64,000 nt of DNA from the NCBI GenBank assembly GCA_018238155.1, contig JABCTZ010000046.1:310001-374000 (forward strand), written 5' to 3'. Source of the DNA: Candidatus Heimdallarchaeota archaeon. Its GTDB lineage: Archaea > Asgardarchaeota > Heimdallarchaeia > JABLTI01. Below the pieces are notes generated by a model. It made no database searches, was not told the DNA's origin, and was given only the letters and a program-made list of their open reading frames with translations. A program made the position numbers and the translations under genes. The first letter of the stretch is position 1. The number at the start of each line of letters is the position of its first letter. Positions 34,810 to 44,261 of this stretch are shown here, piece by piece.

Positions 34810-36153
34810 TTGACAATCGATCTCAATATTGTTAATGGAAATCTCTTCCTTGGCTCTGAATTTCGACAAGGAGGAATTTCCATTGAAGGTGAACGTATAA
34901 TTAAGATTGGGAAAGAACCTTCCCTACCTAAAGCGTCTCAAAAAATTGATGCTAAAGGAGCAATTGTTATTCCGGGGATAATAGATATCCATGTTCATTT
35001 TCGTGATTTACAACAAAAGTATAAAGAAACCTTAGTAACAGGAACGAAGTCCGCTCTCGCGGGTGGAATAACAACAGTTTTGGATATGCCAAATAACAAA
35101 CCCCCCACAGATTCTGTTAGAAAACTACAAGAAAAAAAAGCTCTCATTCAAAACAAAGCAGCAGTAAATATTGGATTTTATAGTTTATTCCCAAAAAATA
35201 ATTCAGAAATTGCAAGGTTAGCAAATGAAGGAATATTTGGATTTAAAATATATCCCGCAGATAAAAATTATCCACCAAAAGATTTTGATTCCTTAAATAT
35301 AGCATTAAAGGAAATTGCTAGCACAAAACTACCTGTTATCATTCATCCCGACAATGGATTTGCAGGTGAAACTGAAGAACAATTATTTGCTACTGATTTG
35401 CCACTAATTGATGGTTTTATTAAAGCTCATAATCAACTGGAAGAAGCACAAGCACTCAAGACTTTTATTGATTTATCAAACAAAGTAGATGGAAAACTAC
35501 ATTGTGCTCATGTAACAGCCAAAGAAACTGTTGAGATAATTACTAAAAATAAAGAACTTCAAATGCTCTCAAGTGAAGTATGTCCCCATCATCTAATTCT
35601 AAGTGTAAAGGAATTACATAAATTAAAGTCCCAAGCGAAGTGCTTACCACCTCTAAGAACAAAGCAAGATCAAGATGCTCTTTGGGATGCATTGAATAAT
35701 GATTTGATTAATATTATTTCAACAGATCATGCTCCTCACTCATATGAAGAAAAGCATTGCGAGTTTGAAGTTGCTGCATCTGGTATCCACGGTCTTGAAA
35801 CACTGCTGCCAATCATGTTCACACAAGCATTAAGAGGTATGATTTCTTTTGAGAAACTAATACCAAAAATGACGACAAATCCTGCAAAATTAATGGGTAT
35901 TACTCAGAGAGGAGAATTATTGGAAGGCAACTTTGCTGACATTGTTATTCTCAAAAAGAAGAAATACCAAATTGTTTCAGATGAATTTGAATCTAAAGCA
36001 AAATGGTCCCCCTTTGATGGATTTACAGTTAATTTTCTTCCGGATTATGTACTAGTTAACGGAGCTGTATCAAAAGAAGATGAATACATCTGTTCTAAAG
36101 TTTCTTCTGGAAAAATAATTAATAATTCAAACGAAAAATTAATTATTGAATAA
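34810..36153 (+). CDS. pyrC: Dihydroorotase
   Basis: The 447-aa amidohydrolase of pyrimidine synthesis has IPGIIDIHVHFRD (HxH metal ligands), FKIYPADK (the Lys that may be carbamylated), HCAHVTAK and STDHAPHS. It cyclises carbamoyl aspartate to dihydroorotate. Allantoinase is a less likely alternative. TTG 34810 is preferred to ATG 34789, because GGAG lies nine bases before it and the protein then begins MTIDLNIVNG, the usual N-terminus. Confidence 0.88.
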   Translation: MTIDLNIVNGNLFLGSEFRQGGISIEGERIIKIGKEPSLPKASQKIDAKGAIVIPGIIDIHVHFRDLQQKYKETLVTGTKSALAGGITTVLDMPNNKPPTDSVRKLQEKKALIQNKAAVNIGFYSLFPKNNSEIARLANEGIFGFKIYPADKNYPPKDFDSLNIALKEIASTKLPVIIHPDNGFAGETEEQLFATDLPLIDGFIKAHNQLEEAQALKTFIDLSNKVDGKLHCAHVTAKETVEIITKNKELQMLSSEVCPHHLILSVKELHKLKSQAKCLPPLRTKQDQDALWDALNNDLINIISTDHAPHSYEEKHCEFEVAASGIHGLETLLPIMFTQALRGMISFEKLIPKMTTNPAKLMGITQRGELLEGNFADIVILKKKKYQIVSDEFESKAKWSPFDGFTVNFLPDYVLVNGAVSKEDEYICSKVSSGKIINNSNEKLIIE

Positions 36154-36180
36154 TCAAATAAAAGTAGATTTAATCAGTAG

Positions 36181-36696
36181 GTGAAGGTTATTAGTAACGA
36201 AAGTCTTAGGAAACAAAAATTCATTGTTGATAAAATGTATCGTAAATTATCAAGGTGGTTACGAATTTTAGGGTATGATACGATTTTTGTTTCACTTCTT
36301 AATGATAATGAAGTTCTAAATTTAGCAAGTTCAGAGAACAGGTTTCTGATTACTCGAGATGAAGATTTAGAACAAAAAGCAAAAAAGTTGAAAATTAAAA
36401 CATTCAATGTAAATGGAAAAACAATTGAAGAGAGATTGGTTAAATTGCAAAAAACAACAGGAATAGAGTTAACTATGCCAAGTGAAATAATCTCTCGTTG
36501 TTCAAAATGTAACAGTAAAATTGAATCTATTAATAAAGAAAAAATTCTTGACCGAATTTTGGACGGAACAGAAAAACAATTTGATGCTTTCTGGATATGT
36601 ACAAATGATAAATGTAAACATATATTTTGGAAAGGACATCATTGGGAAGAAATCGCTAACTCCCTTAAAATTTGTCAAGAATTGATAGATTCATGA
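36181..36696 (+). CDS. Mut7-C RNase-domain protein with zinc ribbon
   Basis: The 171-aa product has the DUF82/Mut7-C PIN-like nuclease domain: KFIVDKMYRKLSRWLRILGY with an early Asp, and RFLITRDEDLE with acidic residues. It ends in a zinc-binding tail, CSKCNSKIE...CTNDKCKHIFWKGHHW. Archaeal members are predicted RNases; the substrate is unknown. GTG start at 36181, 27 bp after dihydroorotase. Confidence 0.85.
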   Translation: MKVISNESLRKQKFIVDKMYRKLSRWLRILGYDTIFVSLLNDNEVLNLASSENRFLITRDEDLEQKAKKLKIKTFNVNGKTIEERLVKLQKTTGIELTMPSEIISRCSKCNSKIESINKEKILDRILDGTEKQFDAFWICTNDKCKHIFWKGHHWEEIANSLKICQELIDS

Positions 36697-36772
36697 AAAG
36701 ATGTTTGCTGAAAAGTAAAAATATAATTGAAAAGTATGTAATCGATATTGCATAATTTATTTGGTGAGTAAA

Positions 36773-37408
36773 ATGTCAAACGAAAACACTGATCAAGAAT
36801 ATAGCTTAGAGGATGGTCAATTTCTTGTTAAGTTAGCAAGAAATTCAATAATCCATTACTTGACATTTGATGAACTGATAGAACAACCAAAAAAAACTCC
36901 AGAGAAGTTCTTACAAGATTCAGGTGTTTTTGTTACACTAAATAAATTAGAGCAAAATAAGTCCAAAAGTCTTAGAGGATGTATTGGATTTCCATTACCA
37001 GTTTATCCCTTAGTAACTGCTATAATTCAAGCATCAAAAAGTGCTGCTATTGGAGATCCGAGATTTCCCATAGTAACTATTGAGGAATTGAAGAACATCG
37101 TTGTAGAAGTTACCGTTTTAACCCCCCCTCAAGAATTGAAGGTAAATGATCCAAAGGAATACCTTCAGAAAATCAAAATAGGTCGAGATGGTCTTATCGT
37201 TCGGAACGGTATAAGAAGTGGTTTGCTTTTACCCCAAGTTCCAATAGATTGGGGATGGAATGTAAAAGAGTTCCTAGAACATACTTGTAATAAAGCTGAT
37301 CTGCCAAAAGATTGCTGGAAAGACTCCAAAACAACTATTAAATCTTTCAGTGGAATTATTTTCCAAGAAGAAGAACCAAATGGTAAAGTTGTTCAAGAGG
37401 AAATATGA
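36773..37408 (+). CDS. AMMECR1-domain protein
   Basis: The product is about 211 aa and covers the AMMECR1 domain. LRGCIGFPLPVYPLV (about residue 64) contains the family hexapeptide LRGCIG, followed by DPRFPIVTIEEL and the VEVTVLTPP segment. The domain is conserved from archaea to humans, and its enzymatic role is unproven. ATG 36773 is chosen because GGTGAG lies four bases upstream; a TTG at 36761 precedes that site. Confidence 0.9.
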   Translation: MSNENTDQEYSLEDGQFLVKLARNSIIHYLTFDELIEQPKKTPEKFLQDSGVFVTLNKLEQNKSKSLRGCIGFPLPVYPLVTAIIQASKSAAIGDPRFPIVTIEELKNIVVEVTVLTPPQELKVNDPKEYLQKIKIGRDGLIVRNGIRSGLLLPQVPIDWGWNVKEFLEHTCNKADLPKDCWKDSKTTIKSFSGIIFQEEEPNGKVVQEEI

Positions 37409-37430
37409 ATAAAATAAGAATAGTTTCTAA

Positions 37431-37470
37431 TGAATTTTCATATCGCTAGATGTACCTGATATGAAATTCA
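37431..37470 (+). terminator. Hairpin after the AMMECR1 gene
   Basis: TGAATTTTCATATC pairs with GATATGAAATTCA (one bulged T) around a 13-nt loop. It is probably a transcription terminator or 3' processing site. Confidence 0.4.
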
Positions 37471-37629
37471 ATGTAAAAAAGAGAGAACTTAAAACGATAT
37501 TTTGAGTATATTAGACATAATCCCCATCTAATTAATTAAACAAAATATTAATAAAATATTCTTTCTAAGCATATAATGAAGAAACAATCGCTTTGATTTT
37601 TTAAAAATTTGAAGAATGGTGGAAATTAT

Positions 37630-38610
37630 ATGGAATATCAAAAGTTAGGCAATACAGGCTTAAAGATTTCAAAAATGGTTTTAGGAACAATGCAAATGGG
37701 ATGGAGAATAGATGAAGAAACTTCATTTCAAATAATGGATAGAGCGATAGAGCTCGGAATAAACATGTTTGACACCGCAGACATTTACAGCAAATGGTCA
37801 GATGATAGTTATCCCGGAAAAACAGAAGAAATAATCGGCAAATGGTTAAAAGACAGAGAAACTCGAGACGATCTAATATTAGCAACAAAATTGTACGGAG
37901 AAATGGGTGAAGATGTTAATAATCGAGGATTATCTAGAAGGCACATCCACCAAGCAGTTATTGCTAGCCTAAAGAGATTGCAAACAGATTGGATAGATAT
38001 CTACTTCACACATACTTTTGATGAAGATACACCTGCAGAGGAAACATTACGAACATTTACTTCACTAATTGAAAAAGGAAAAATAAACTATATTGGAGCC
38101 TCGAATCACCCTGCTTGGAGAATTATGCAATCATTATGGATAAGTGATAAATATAATTTAGCAAGATACGAACTATTACAACCAGTCTACAATATTGCCA
38201 GAAGAAAAACATTCGAACAAGAAATAGAACCAATTGTACAAGAATATAATCTAGGAGTAACTACATATAGTCCATTAGGAGGAGGGTTTCTAACAGGAAA
38301 ATATTCACCAACAAAAAAAGTGGAGACACCAAGATATGATAATGTTAAGAAAAGATACTTCAAAGATAAGAATTTTGAGATTCTCAAAACGATAAAGAAA
38401 ATGGCTACAGAAAAGGATGCTTCAATGGCTCAAATTGCTTTGCTGTGGGTTATTCATAAAGAGAATATTACCGCGCCAATTATTGGAGCAAACTCAATAG
38501 AACAGCTGGAAGAAAATATTGGCGCAATGGATATAAAACTCTCAAAAGACAATTTGAAAGAATTAGAAGAAGCCTCTGAATGGGTGACTTTAGATCAATT
38601 AACTCGGTAA
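37630..38610 (+). CDS. Aldo/keto reductase
   Basis: The 326-aa NADPH-dependent reductase has GNTGLKISKMVLGTMQMGW, then FDTADIYSKW with the catalytic Asp and Tyr, DLILATKLYGEMG with the Lys, and IYFTHTFDEDTP, where the expected H-x-H position reads TH. The family reduces aldehydes and ketones; the substrate is unknown. ATG 37630 is used because GGTGG lies eight bases upstream; an in-frame TTG at 37609 lacks one. Confidence 0.9.
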   Translation: MEYQKLGNTGLKISKMVLGTMQMGWRIDEETSFQIMDRAIELGINMFDTADIYSKWSDDSYPGKTEEIIGKWLKDRETRDDLILATKLYGEMGEDVNNRGLSRRHIHQAVIASLKRLQTDWIDIYFTHTFDEDTPAEETLRTFTSLIEKGKINYIGASNHPAWRIMQSLWISDKYNLARYELLQPVYNIARRKTFEQEIEPIVQEYNLGVTTYSPLGGGFLTGKYSPTKKVETPRYDNVKKRYFKDKNFEILKTIKKMATEKDASMAQIALLWVIHKENITAPIIGANSIEQLEENIGAMDIKLSKDNLKELEEASEWVTLDQLTR

Positions 38611-38910
38611 AGGGGCATAAATTACAGTTTAGAATTTACGATTAAGAAGAATCCGTACCTTTGTTTCTAAACTGTAAATTTAATATAAGATTAAGACTAA
38701 TGATAACTTGGAGAGTAAAAATATATTTTTAATTTACTCTCCGAATCCCATAAACCTCTCTCCCCAATAAATAACTCCCTTTTCCTGTGACGGGGGATTA
38801 AATCCCTCGTCCTTAAATTACCTTCAAACGATTTTGATGTAACCAAAAAAATTATCCAGCGGTTCATGTCATTTTAAATACTCTAATAAATAATAAGAAA
38901 ATAATAGCTT
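38611..38910. repeat. 300-bp gap with three inverted repeats
   Basis: The repeats are: a 13-bp arm pair at 38622-38634 and 38665-38677 (30-nt loop); a perfect 10-bp pair GGAGAGTAAA/TTTACTCTCC at 38710-38719 and 38733-38742; and GACGGGGGATT/AATCCCTCGTC at 38789-38811. No gene is supported here. The first may terminate the aldo/keto reductase transcript. Confidence 0.5.
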
Positions 38911-39651
38911 ATGAATTTCCCTCACGTTATAGTTCCTCATTCTAAAACATGCCTTAATCGACTATCACCCAATATGCTATATGGTTTATTTGTGAAGGAA
39001 TTTATATATCAAGCTAAATTTAGAAAATTACTAACACAAAAGAATTGGACTGACCTTAAAATAGAACCACGAGGTTACGCAGCCAATTGCTCACTTCTTT
39101 ATTTTCTTATTAAATTTCTTGATGAAAAAAAACCAAACAAAGTCCTTGAGCTTGGTTCTGGACAAACAACAAAATTGTTGTTTAGATATGTTAAAGAAAA
39201 CAGCAATAGTTATGTTCTCGTATTAGAAGACAATATTGAGTGGTTCAATAATATCAAAAGAAATTTCATTTCTGAAAGATTTAGCTATCTCCATAAACCT
39301 TTGGAGGAGCTAGAAGTAAATGATAGAATGTGTAATTGGTATTCATATGATTTCGCGAATATAAATCAACAAGAGAAAAAATTCAACTTAGTTCTAATAG
39401 ATGGGCCCAAAGGTATTAGACGATTCTCTAGGTTAGGAATTACTAAATTTCTTCTTGAAATCATTGATCAAAATAATTTCGTCATTATTTTTGATGATTC
39501 ATCCAGAAAAGGTGAAGAAGATACCATTAAGATTCTTCTAGAAAAATTCGATTCTATTGGTTTAGATTACATCAAATTTAATCTCTATGGTTCTAAAAAA
39601 CAGACATGTTTTGCATCCAATAATCATCAGATTTTTTTTGATAATTTATGA
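38911..39651 (+). CDS. Class I SAM-dependent methyltransferase-like protein
   Basis: The 246-aa product has VLELGSGQTTKLL (motif I, glycine-rich loop, about residue 77), VLVLEDNIEW (acidic end of strand 2) and NLVLIDGPKG (motif IV region), the Rossmann methyltransferase layout. Similar proteins lie in surface polysaccharide loci. The substrate cannot be inferred. It stands alone between two repeat-rich gaps, which hints at an accessory or transferred gene. Confidence 0.65.
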   Translation: MNFPHVIVPHSKTCLNRLSPNMLYGLFVKEFIYQAKFRKLLTQKNWTDLKIEPRGYAANCSLLYFLIKFLDEKKPNKVLELGSGQTTKLLFRYVKENSNSYVLVLEDNIEWFNNIKRNFISERFSYLHKPLEELEVNDRMCNWYSYDFANINQQEKKFNLVLIDGPKGIRRFSRLGITKFLLEIIDQNNFVIIFDDSSRKGEEDTIKILLEKFDSIGLDYIKFNLYGSKKQTCFASNNHQIFFDNL

Positions 39652-40264
39652 ATAACATTTCCTGCTCTCTTAATAATACACATAATTACTTTAGTATACT
39701 TGGTTCCAAAACCAAATGGATTTATAGGTCCTGAGAAACATTTCTTAGAGCCAAGAAAAAAAATCATTTTCAATTATAATTCTAGTAATTTTCTCTTGTA
39801 AATCTAAAAGACAAAAGTAGTTCTTCAAAACTAGAAGAGAAGAACGATGGTATTTATCGTTCTCCTCATTTGAAGGCAGTAGAATCTATCCCCCGAAAAA
39901 ATTCGGGTTTTAGAATCAGCGTGTACAATTGATGTTTGATACAAGTGTCTAACTTGCAGTATCTATTATATAATGAAATATTTGATCAGCGGAATATGAT
40001 AATTGATTGAGTTGTTTTCTTTCTAAACTCATCGACATCAATATATTCTCGCTTTTTGAATCGCTTTTTTTCTTTGTAACCTTTCATCGTTTCAACCTCG
40101 TTTTTGTTCTAGCTATATCTATAGCTGGGCACTCTATTTAACAAAAGTGAGTAAAAATGACCATATAGATTTAAATCAGAAGCTTATGAAAAAACGAAAA
40201 AAGAGAAATAAAATGCTCATATTATAACAAAACAAATATGAGAATAATAGGAAAAAAAGTCAAA
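39652..40264. other. 613-bp intergenic region with hairpins
   Basis: It contains an 8-bp hairpin AGAACGAT/ATCGTTCT (39841-39863) and CCCGAA/TTCGGG (39892-39907) followed by TTTT, a plausible terminator of the + strand methyltransferase. A 33-codon frame on the - strand (40087 to 39986) is listed separately. Nothing else supported. Confidence 0.4.
39986..40087 (-). CDS. Possible 33-aa basic microprotein
   Basis: ATG at 40087, preceded by GAGG at nine bases, opens a 33-aa frame that starts MKGYKEKKRFKKREYIDVDE and ends in TGA. It is strongly basic at the N-terminus with a hydrophobic tail. It may be a small nucleic-acid-binding peptide, a remnant or chance. No family recognised. Confidence 0.2.
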   Translation of the reverse strand: MKGYKEKKRFKKREYIDVDEFRKKTTQSIIIFR

Positions 40265-41125
40265 CTAGTCGGTTTCTTCAGTTGCTGTAGTCCTTTCCAA
40301 TTCTTCAACTAACGACCTGATTTCATTTATGCTTTCTCTTTCATGCTCAATGAATCTGCGAATAATTTTCTTTATTGTCCATTGCTCTTTTGGGTACTCT
40401 GGAAGTTTTTCAGAAATTAATATCTCATTTGCATGATTTGCATATTTAGATCGTAGTAAAGCAATTGCTCCAAGTTGGACTTTGAAAATTCGTTCGTAAA
40501 GTGATAGTGATTCAAGTTCATCTGTTGTTAAATTTATTACACCAAAAAATTTCTCTTCTAGCTCTGCTCCAAAACGAGAAATATAAAACAGTTGCGATTT
40601 GTATATCTTCGCAAGTAATTGGTTTATTGTTGGTTTTTCTTCTAAGATTTTTAGTTCTCTTTGTTCTTTCGAAAATTGAAAGACTATTCTCATCAGTGCT
40701 TCTGGAAGGGATTTTATTACTTCTAAATAGAATTCAAAATCTTCTTCACATATTTCTTCATGATCCGTTTTGAATAATGCCAATTTATTAGTTGATGCAT
40801 TTTGCTGTGTTATGTTAGTGATTTCTTCGACTACTTCTAATTCGTTGATTCCTGCAAGAAAACCTTTTGATTTTAGTATGTAATCATTTTTTGAAAAATC
40901 CTTTGAAAGCAGCCATTCACTATATTTCCTTACATCTTTGAGCAATGCTTCAATTGCAGCCTCTTTTGTTGATGCTCTTGCACAGCATCCAAGAAATTCT
41001 GCCGCATGGGCATAGAAAATCTCTTTCCCTTCTTCTAGGTTAATTTTTAGTTCAGCCAAATTGTTTAACGACCATCTGAATACTTTAGTTTTCTTCTTTC
41101 TTTTCTCTCTAAAATTTTCTGTCAA
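40265..41125 (-). CDS. HicB-like/DinB-like two-domain protein
   Basis: The 286-aa product has an N-terminal region (about residues 20-75) with YAHAAEFLGCCARASTKEAA, similar to the HicB fold. The C-terminal region (about 120-280) is a helical bundle ending in IIRRFIEHERESINEIRSL, the DinB/YfiT-type helix with a metal-ligand His. HicB domains act as antitoxins or substrate-facing modules, and DinB-like domains are often thiol-dependent transferases. Assignment rests on short motifs. It lies 86 bp downstream of topoisomerase IB on the same strand. Confidence 0.5.
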   Translation of the reverse strand: MTENFREKRKKKTKVFRWSLNNLAELKINLEEGKEIFYAHAAEFLGCCARASTKEAAIEALLKDVRKYSEWLLSKDFSKNDYILKSKGFLAGINELEVVEEITNITQQNASTNKLALFKTDHEEICEEDFEFYLEVIKSLPEALMRIVFQFSKEQRELKILEEKPTINQLLAKIYKSQLFYISRFGAELEEKFFGVINLTTDELESLSLYERIFKVQLGAIALLRSKYANHANEILISEKLPEYPKEQWTIKKIIRRFIEHERESINEIRSLVEELERTTATEETD

Positions 41126-41211
41126 AGTACGTTATTATAGACTAATTTCTCCTCTATTAGTATTTTAACATTTGTTATTGAGATAATTATGACAATTTTG
41201 GGTTTTTGAGC

Positions 41212-43080
41212 TCATTCTTCGTCTCTTTCTATCCATGAGAACTTATTTTGCAATGTTTTTGAGTAATAATTTCTCCAGTCATAGTCTACTTCTTTCCCCC
41301 AAGCATGATATACTCTTGGATCAATGTATGATTTCAAGCTAGTTCCTAAATTCCACTCCTTAGTTTTCTTGGAAATTCGCTCTTGTGATTCTATTTTCTT
41401 AAATGCTTCTTTTGCCTTGTAAACACGTTCCTTTGCAGTACCTACGCTATTCTTTCCTCTAACGATTTGACTTTGAGCGGTTTCTATACGTTTCTTAGCT
41501 GTGCCAATGCGTTTCCTTTGTGTTTGTACTTTCTTTTTTTGTTTCAAACTTGCTCGAATGAGTTTCTCTTTCTCCTTTGAATTTTGCTCAGAAGTAGAAA
41601 GATCATCTAGCTCAAGTAAATCAGCTTTCTTTTGCTCGAGAATTTTTTGTTGAGTTTTTTCTTGTTTTCGTCTTTCTTTTAGGTTCTTCTTAAGCTCTTC
41701 AAGACGTTCTTCTCTACCACTTTGATTTAGTTTTGCTTTTTCAATACGTTCAGTTGATTTAACCTTACGTTCTCTAAATCGTTGAATTCTATTATCCCAA
41801 TTTTTGGGTACTTGTTTCATATGAGTACATACAACTGCTGCCTCTCTATTGGCCATCGTTGCAGCTTCTTTCTTTTTATACTCTGGATCATCTGCAGAAG
41901 TATCAGATTCTTCTAAATGAGCTGAAACGATATTTGTTGCATGAAACGTTCTAAATACTTTTGCTGTAAGACCGGGTACAATATTACTGAAGAATTCATT
42001 TACATGAGTACTTCCTATTTTCGAGAAAATCTGAGGTTTATCTTGTAAACTCTTTTCAGCTTCATCAATTAGAAATTGCAATTCTTTCACAATATATAAT
42101 GGAAAAGTAGTATTTTTATTCCATTCCACAGAATCTTTTCCAAGAAAATTAAAATTAACTTTTTCACCATCAATTGTTATATGTTCAGGTCTTAAAGTAG
42201 TTGCACCAACGGTATCTGCTTCATCTTCGTCCTTTTCATCACCGACTCTTAAAATTAATTGATCAATGATGTAACAAGCAAGAGCAATTTTCCTTGTGCG
42301 GGAATTATCACTTCTAATACCATTTTCTATTTCTAATCGAATTTTCTCTAAATGATTGTTAATTTTCCGGGCTTTGTTGAATTTTTCAATTTCTCTATCT
42401 TGTTTTATTGGTGTGTTATCGGATAACCACACATATTTTGTTCTTTTAGAAAGTTTATCTTCCCATTTTGCAACCCAAAGACATTCTGGTTCCCATACTA
42501 TCTCTTTCCATTTTTCATTCCAATTCTTTTCCTTTTGTTTTTCTGATAACTCACTTAAATTAAGAATTATATCTTTTGAACAAGGACCTTCTTTCCATTT
42601 ACCTCTCATTGGATGTTCTCCCCGACCCATAAATATACTACTTGGTTCAGCGGTCCAAGCTCCAATTTCTACTTTCATTCCATCTAAAGAAGCTGTGCCA
42701 TAATATTCTTTTAACTCTTCTCGAACAATCTTTCGGTCTTCTCTTGCTTGCTTCTTTTGTTCTTTAGTTAAGCTTTCTCTCTTAGCTCTTTCAGATTCAA
42801 TATGATCGATTACTTCAGAAAAATCAATATCTTCATCTGTGAGATTTTCATGCCCTAATTTTCTGCTGAAGTCAGCAAAGAAATTCTTGCAAAAAACAGG
42901 ATCATCTACATAGACTGTAGAAAGTTTTCTCACCCAGGCAATAGCCATTTGTTCTTGCATGGGATCGAGTTCTATCCTAGAATCTTTTAGTCCGATTGTC
43001 AACCCAAGATGAGGAATATCTGAAATCATGATTCCGTTGTGAATTAATTTATTTATTTTTGCCAAGGGACTGAACCTCAC
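41212..43080 (-). CDS. Eukaryote-type DNA topoisomerase IB
   Basis: The 622-aa enzyme relaxes DNA through a 3'-phosphotyrosine. The core has LILRVGDEKDEDEADTVG (first catalytic Arg), FNFLGKDS (Lys) and KVFRTFHATN (second Arg). A charged coiled-coil linker runs from about residue 440 to 560. The C-terminal LGTSLKSYIDPR places the nucleophile at about Tyr585. Domain order and linker match eukaryotic and thaumarchaeal TopoIB rather than the short bacterial/viral form. GTG 43080 is given, but GAGGT just inside it could direct TTG 43065. It follows nrdG by 81 bp. Confidence 0.93.
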   Translation of the reverse strand: MRFSPLAKINKLIHNGIMISDIPHLGLTIGLKDSRIELDPMQEQMAIAWVRKLSTVYVDDPVFCKNFFADFSRKLGHENLTDEDIDFSEVIDHIESERAKRESLTKEQKKQAREDRKIVREELKEYYGTASLDGMKVEIGAWTAEPSSIFMGRGEHPMRGKWKEGPCSKDIILNLSELSEKQKEKNWNEKWKEIVWEPECLWVAKWEDKLSKRTKYVWLSDNTPIKQDREIEKFNKARKINNHLEKIRLEIENGIRSDNSRTRKIALACYIIDQLILRVGDEKDEDEADTVGATTLRPEHITIDGEKVNFNFLGKDSVEWNKNTTFPLYIVKELQFLIDEAEKSLQDKPQIFSKIGSTHVNEFFSNIVPGLTAKVFRTFHATNIVSAHLEESDTSADDPEYKKKEAATMANREAAVVCTHMKQVPKNWDNRIQRFRERKVKSTERIEKAKLNQSGREERLEELKKNLKERRKQEKTQQKILEQKKADLLELDDLSTSEQNSKEKEKLIRASLKQKKKVQTQRKRIGTAKKRIETAQSQIVRGKNSVGTAKERVYKAKEAFKKIESQERISKKTKEWNLGTSLKSYIDPRVYHAWGKEVDYDWRNYYSKTLQNKFSWIERDEE

Positions 43081-43161
43081 ATTTCTTCATTCTATGGTAT
43101 TTTTAAAAGCTGTGAATAGTCCATTTAAATGAATTAAAGAAAGACTAGATAAAAGATGGTA

Positions 43162-43866
43162 TTATCTTACCTCACATACTTTAAAATTAGCTTTAATTTT
43201 TTCACAAGCATCTTCAAGAATACCTAATCGATATGGTTGAAGTTTTTCAAATTCCTTATCATAACACTTCAGAGGTCTAAATTGTTGTATATATAACCTC
43301 TTTGCTCCTTTAATCATCTCAGCAATGATTGGTATGTCATGTTCTGGATCAATTATTGTAGGAACAATTGTTGTTCTAAATTCATAATCAATATCAGAAT
43401 TAATTATTATTTTAATAGACCTTAGAATATTTTTGATGTTAACTTTTTTACCTGCAGCGAGATGATATTTCTCTGGAATAGCTTTAACGTCCATTGCAAT
43501 ATAATCAAGCAATTTGTCATCTATAAGTTTCTGAATTACAGCAGGATGATTACCATTGGTGTCAATTTTTGTTTTTAGACCCATTCCTTTGATAATTTTC
43601 AGAAATTCAGGCAATCTTTTACTGATCGAAGGTTCTCCTCCTGTAATAGATACTCCATCCAACCATTTGCTTTTTGATCTCTTTTCAATTTCTGCAAGAA
43701 TTTCATCAATATCAAAACTTTTTACTGCATCTAAAGGAATTAAATCCGGATTATGGCAGAATGGGCATCGAAAATCACATCCTGCAAGAAAGATACTATC
43801 TACGATTAGACCAGACCACTCAATAATTGAACCTTGCTTATACCCCTTAATTTCAAGTCCCGGCAA
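43162..43866 (-). CDS. nrdG: Anaerobic ribonucleotide reductase activase, radical SAM
   Basis: The 234-aa radical SAM protein has LAGCDFRCPFCHNPD, the CX3CX2C [4Fe-4S] motif, at about residue 29, and GVSITGGEPSI, the SAM-binding GGE motif. It generates the glycyl radical on NrdD. It lies 19 bp after a redoxin gene and downstream of the split nrdD, so context supports NrdG over other activases (e.g. pyruvate formate-lyase activase). TTG start. Confidence 0.88.
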   Translation of the reverse strand: MPGLEIKGYKQGSIIEWSGLIVDSIFLAGCDFRCPFCHNPDLIPLDAVKSFDIDEILAEIEKRSKSKWLDGVSITGGEPSISKRLPEFLKIIKGMGLKTKIDTNGNHPAVIQKLIDDKLLDYIAMDVKAIPEKYHLAAGKKVNIKNILRSIKIIINSDIDYEFRTTIVPTIIDPEHDIPIIAEMIKGAKRLYIQQFRPLKCYDKEFEKLQPYRLGILEDACEKIKANFKVCEVR

Positions 43867-43885
43867 TTGTTATTTCATCTCGATT

Positions 43886-44146
43886 TTATTTTGCTTGAAG
43901 CTCTTTTTGTACAAGATCTATTGGAGGTACTTCGCCTCTCCAAGCTTTGACTTCACTATCAGCTTCATCAACGATAATCATTGAAGGGGTTGAAAGAACA
44001 TCAAAATAAACTGATTCTGATAAACCTTCTTCATCATCTAAATTAAACCACTCTACAGTAGTGCCTTTTTCTTCAAGTTTTTTTGCTAAATCTTTTGCTT
44101 GTGGGCATTTTGGACAATCTATTTTTGTAAATACTTTTAGTTTCAT
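43886..44146 (-). CDS. Glutaredoxin/NrdH-like redoxin
   Basis: The 86-aa thioredoxin-fold protein has the active site CPKCPQAK at about residues 10-17 and the cis-proline strand TPSMIIVDE. It probably supplies thiols to the neighbouring ribonucleotide reductase system. It is separated from the nrdD tail gene by a hairpin. Confidence 0.85.
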   Translation of the reverse strand: MKLKVFTKIDCPKCPQAKDLAKKLEEKGTTVEWFNLDDEEGLSESVYFDVLSTPSMIIVDEADSEVKAWRGEVPPIDLVQKELQAK

Positions 44147-44214
44147 TTTCTGTCTATCCTCAAATTTTTTTCTGTCTATTATACTATTAATCTAAAAAAT
44201 AAATATAAAAAGAT

Positions 44215-44246
44215 AAAGAAAGAGAAGGGGCGGACATGGTGGTCCG
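44215..44246 (-). terminator. Hairpin terminator after the nrdD tail gene
   Basis: On the - strand CGGAC-CACCAT-GTCCG (44246 to 44231) is followed by a pyrimidine-rich run CCCCTTCTCTTTCTTT. It is placed 16 bp after the stop codon. Confidence 0.45.
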
Positions 44247-44261
44247 ACTTGATTAAGCACC

